Origin: Candidatus Sifarchaeum subterraneum | GTDB taxonomy: Archaea; Asgardarchaeota; Sifarchaeia; Sifarchaeales; Sifarchaeaceae | Assembly (NCBI GenBank): GCA_016292335.1 | Contig: JAECRX010000274.1 | Location: 1 to 7,200, forward strand | Reading direction: 5' to 3' | Length of the DNA: 7,200 bases | Shown here: positions 5,698 through 7,200 of the stretch, one piece after another | How the letters are laid out: each line of letters opens with the position of its first letter | Numbering within the stretch: position 1 is the stretch's first letter | Notes under the pieces: generated by a model | What the model was told of the DNA's origin: nothing | Database searches by the model: none | The model's input: only the letters and a program-made list of their open reading frames with translations | Translations under genes and position numbers: made by a program

Positions 5698-6050
5698 TAC
5701 ATGAGGATCCAAATTTAATGTAATACCAAACAACCCTTTGCAAAATTCATCCGGAAAGAATTACACTTGTCTTGTAAAATAGGCAACCCATTCGGCAGTT
5801 AGTTGTGGTTCATGCCTCTTTTTTGTTTATATTTTATTTGAATGCTTATTTTCCTAGTTTATTTCATGTTTAATTTCATCTAGGATTTTTGGTCGTTCTT
5901 ATCTCTTTTTCTGACACTCTTCCCAGGCGGAAGATATTCCAACAGAAAACTTTATTTTTAGCCATGACACATTTTTAAGGCATGAACTTTTTTGGCATGA
6001 CAAAATTGAAACAAAAAGTGAATTTCGTATATGCTAAGTTAGCTGATGTT
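5698..6050. other. Intergenic region upstream of tspO, no gene seen
   Basis: About 350 AT-rich bases lie between the broken small gene and tspO. All frames are interrupted by stops and I find no RNA gene. The one organised element is a set of three tandem units at 5955-6002, listed separately. Confidence 0.5.
5955..6002 (+). promoter_or_regulatory. Three tandem T-tract/GGCATGA units, possible operator
   Basis: TTTTTAGCCATGACA (5955-5969), TTTTTAAGGCATGAAC (5972-5987) and TTTTTTGGCATGACA (5988-6002) follow each other with unit starts 16-17 bases apart. The shared form is a run of five or six T, then a short spacer and (G/C)CATGA. They end about 60 bases before the tspO ATG, where a regulator could contact the promoter. 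Function is inferred from arrangement only. Confidence 0.45.
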
Positions 6051-6058
6051 AAGGAGGT
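6051..6058 (+). promoter_or_regulatory. Strong Shine-Dalgarno site for tspO
   Basis: AAGGAGGT lies five bases before ATG 6064 and fixes the tspO start. Confidence 0.7.
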
Positions 6059-6063
6059 ATTAG

Positions 6064-6552
6064 ATGGAAAAGTTCAAAGTAATTGAGATTCTCAAACTGG
6101 TGATATGCATAATCATTTGTCAGTCTGCAGGTTTTATTGGTTCGGTTTTCACGAGCCCCTCAATCCCAACCTGGTACGCAACTCTAAAAAAACCATCTTT
6201 CACTCCACCTAATTGGTTGTTCGCCCCAGTTTGGATCACTTTATTTACACTGATGGGGATATCAGCATTTCTTGTGTGGCGCAAGGGTCTAGATGATCAA
6301 CAGGTCAAAAAAGCTCTAATCATTTTCGCAGTCCAATTGATTTTCAACACCTTGTGGTCGGTGGCCTTCTTCGGACTTAGGTCACCTCTTGCCGGGCTCA
6401 TTGTAATTTCAATTCTCTGGATCGCGATACTGTTAACGATCCTGAATTTCTTCAAGATATCCATGACTTCGGGCCTACTGCTCATACCTTACATTCTATG
6501 GGTAAGTTTTGCTGCAGTTTTGAATCTCTCAATATTGATTTTAAATCCTTAA
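6064..6552 (+). CDS. tspO: TspO/MBR family membrane protein
   Basis: The 162-residue protein has five predicted membrane helices, at about 10-30, 52-72, 82-104, 108-130 and 136-158, the standard TspO topology and length. Family signatures are present: PTWYATLKKPSFTPPNWLF (35-53), W57 followed by MGISAF (64-69), NTLWSVAFFGLRSP (95-108), and PYILWVSFAAVLNLSILILN near the C-terminus (142-161). The tyrosine usual in the W..LY..MG block is phenylalanine here (F61). TspO proteins bind porphyrins and related ligands and are tied to tetrapyrrole handling and stress or light responses in bacteria; archaeal roles are poorly defined. The start is certain from AAGGAGGT. Nothing nearby belongs to tetrapyrrole metabolism. 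Three tandem repeat units upstream suggest dedicated regulation. Confidence 0.93.
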   Translation: MEKFKVIEILKLVICIIICQSAGFIGSVFTSPSIPTWYATLKKPSFTPPNWLFAPVWITLFTLMGISAFLVWRKGLDDQQVKKALIIFAVQLIFNTLWSVAFFGLRSPLAGLIVISILWIAILLTILNFFKISMTSGLLLIPYILWVSFAAVLNLSILILNP

Positions 6553-6568
6553 GTGAAAAAAGGATTTA
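6542..6568 (+). terminator. 9-bp hairpin at the tspO stop codon
   Basis: TAAATCCTT (6542-6550) pairs perfectly with AAGGATTTA (6560-6568) around a nine-base loop. The tspO TAA (6550-6552) overlaps the first arm. No long T-run follows, so it may be a weak terminator or a 3'-end structure. Confidence 0.4.
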
Positions 6569-6610
6569 TATTGTTCAGAACATTTCCAATTAGTAAAAGC
6601 TCTGAAAAAA

Positions 6611-6620
6611 TAATATAAAT
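6611..6620 (+). promoter_or_regulatory. TATA-like box of the thiamine-diphosphate enzyme gene
   Basis: TAATATAAAT, preceded by an A-rich GAAAAAA that could act as a BRE, lies about 58 bases before the ATG at 6678. The expected start site near 6640-6645 would leave a leader of about 35 bases containing the GAGGGG site. Confidence 0.4.
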
Positions 6621-6677
6621 GATTCTAAGCGAAAATTAGCAAAGAAGAGCACACATTCATTTCCCGAGGGGTAAAAA

Positions 6678-7200
6678 ATGTCCTTATATACAGGTTCACA
6701 AATTCTAATCGAGTATTTGCTGGCTGAAAATGTGGAATATGTTTTCGGATTAGCAGGAAGTACGGTTCTGGAAATGATAGACGAACTGAAATCGCATTCG
6801 GCTGATATCCAATACATTCCTGTAAGACATGAACAAGTAGCAACATATATAGCGGATGGATACGCACGGACATGCGGAAAACCTGGCGTATGTTTTGCCA
6901 TGGAGGGGCCAGGTGCTGCAAATATGGTAAATGGATTTGCAAATGCTTTTACAGATTCTTCCCCTTTGATTGGAATTGTGGGGACAGCACCTAGACAAGA
7001 TTTTGGTAAAGGAAGATTTCACGGAGATATTCCATTTACGGAAGTATTTCGACACTTTACAAAATTTAGCAAATTAGTTTGGAAAATAGAAGAGTCAGAA
7101 AAAACTATACAGAACGCTTTTCGAAATTCGCTCTCGGGAAGACCAGGTCCTTGCTATCTTGAAATTCCGAGAGATATACTTCAAGGTGAGACAGAAACTA
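6678..7200 (+). CDS. Thiamine-diphosphate enzyme, acetolactate synthase-like, N-terminal part
   Basis: The first 174 codons are open to the window edge with no stop, so the gene continues beyond it. The visible part is the N-terminal pyrimidine-binding domain of the acetolactate synthase/pyruvate oxidase/benzoylformate decarboxylase superfamily. FGLAGSTVLEMIDEL (23-37) replaces the usual FG-PG motif. The sequence VRHEQVATYIADGYAR (49-64) holds the glutamate (E52) that activates the cofactor's aminopyrimidine ring. GVCFAMEGPGAANMVNGFANAFTDSSPLIGIVG continues the fold, and GRPGPCYLEIPRDI is the standard end of the domain. Full-length members have about 530-600 residues, with central and C-terminal cofactor domains expected downstream. 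The reaction cannot be set from this half; acetolactate synthesis is only one option. The ATG has GAGGGG (6666-6671) six bases upstream. Confidence 0.88.
   Translation, partial: MSLYTGSQILIEYLLAENVEYVFGLAGSTVLEMIDELKSHSADIQYIPVRHEQVATYIADGYARTCGKPGVCFAMEGPGAANMVNGFANAFTDSSPLIGIVGTAPRQDFGKGRFHGDIPFTEVFRHFTKFSKLVWKIEESEKTIQNAFRNSLSGRPGPCYLEIPRDILQGETET

Noticed and set aside
6590..7055. Three overlapping - strand open frames near the right edge
   Set aside because: They lie opposite the thiamine-diphosphate enzyme, whose motifs are unmistakable on the + strand.

Overview
The window is AT-rich and reads like the genome of a mesophilic archaeon, though bacteria cannot be excluded. Pointing to archaea are a Dph6/MJ0570-type PP-loop ATPase, a phosphohexuloisomerase-like SIS protein, a small TspO, TATA-like boxes upstream of several genes, and frequent TTG/GTG starts. 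Several Shine-Dalgarno sequences (GGTGA, AAGGAGGT) match the usual 16S 3' end. No single gene fixes the lineage; methanogens and Asgard-type archaea both fit. There is no tRNA, rRNA or CRISPR array.

Layout. Positions 1 to about 113 are the right end of an IS200/IS605-family element. They carry what looks like the 3' part of its TnpB-associated omega RNA, and the transposon genes lie upstream of the window. A HEAT-repeat protein (to 1052) follows directly, and its reading frame stays open back into the transposon end. Next on the + strand are a Dph6-like PP-loop ATPase (1188-1880) and an EamA/DMT permease (2056-2952). On the - strand lie a protein with two phosphohexuloisomerase-like SIS domains (3070-4314) and a small nitroreductase (4854-5360), separated by about 540 bases with only decayed-looking sequence. 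Divergent from the nitroreductase is a small frameshifted gene (5480-5697). The + strand ends with TspO (6064-6552) and the first 174 codons of a thiamine-diphosphate enzyme of the acetolactate-synthase superfamily (6678 to the window edge).

The genes do not form an obvious pathway. Nearly every gene has its own intergenic spacer of over 100 bases, so most are probably transcribed singly. The region looks like an accessory neighbourhood shaped by a mobile element and gene decay. The points most worth a second look are the structured transposon end beside the HEAT gene, the double SIS protein, the small gene broken at a tetranucleotide repeat, and three tandem T-tract/GGCATGA units upstream of tspO.
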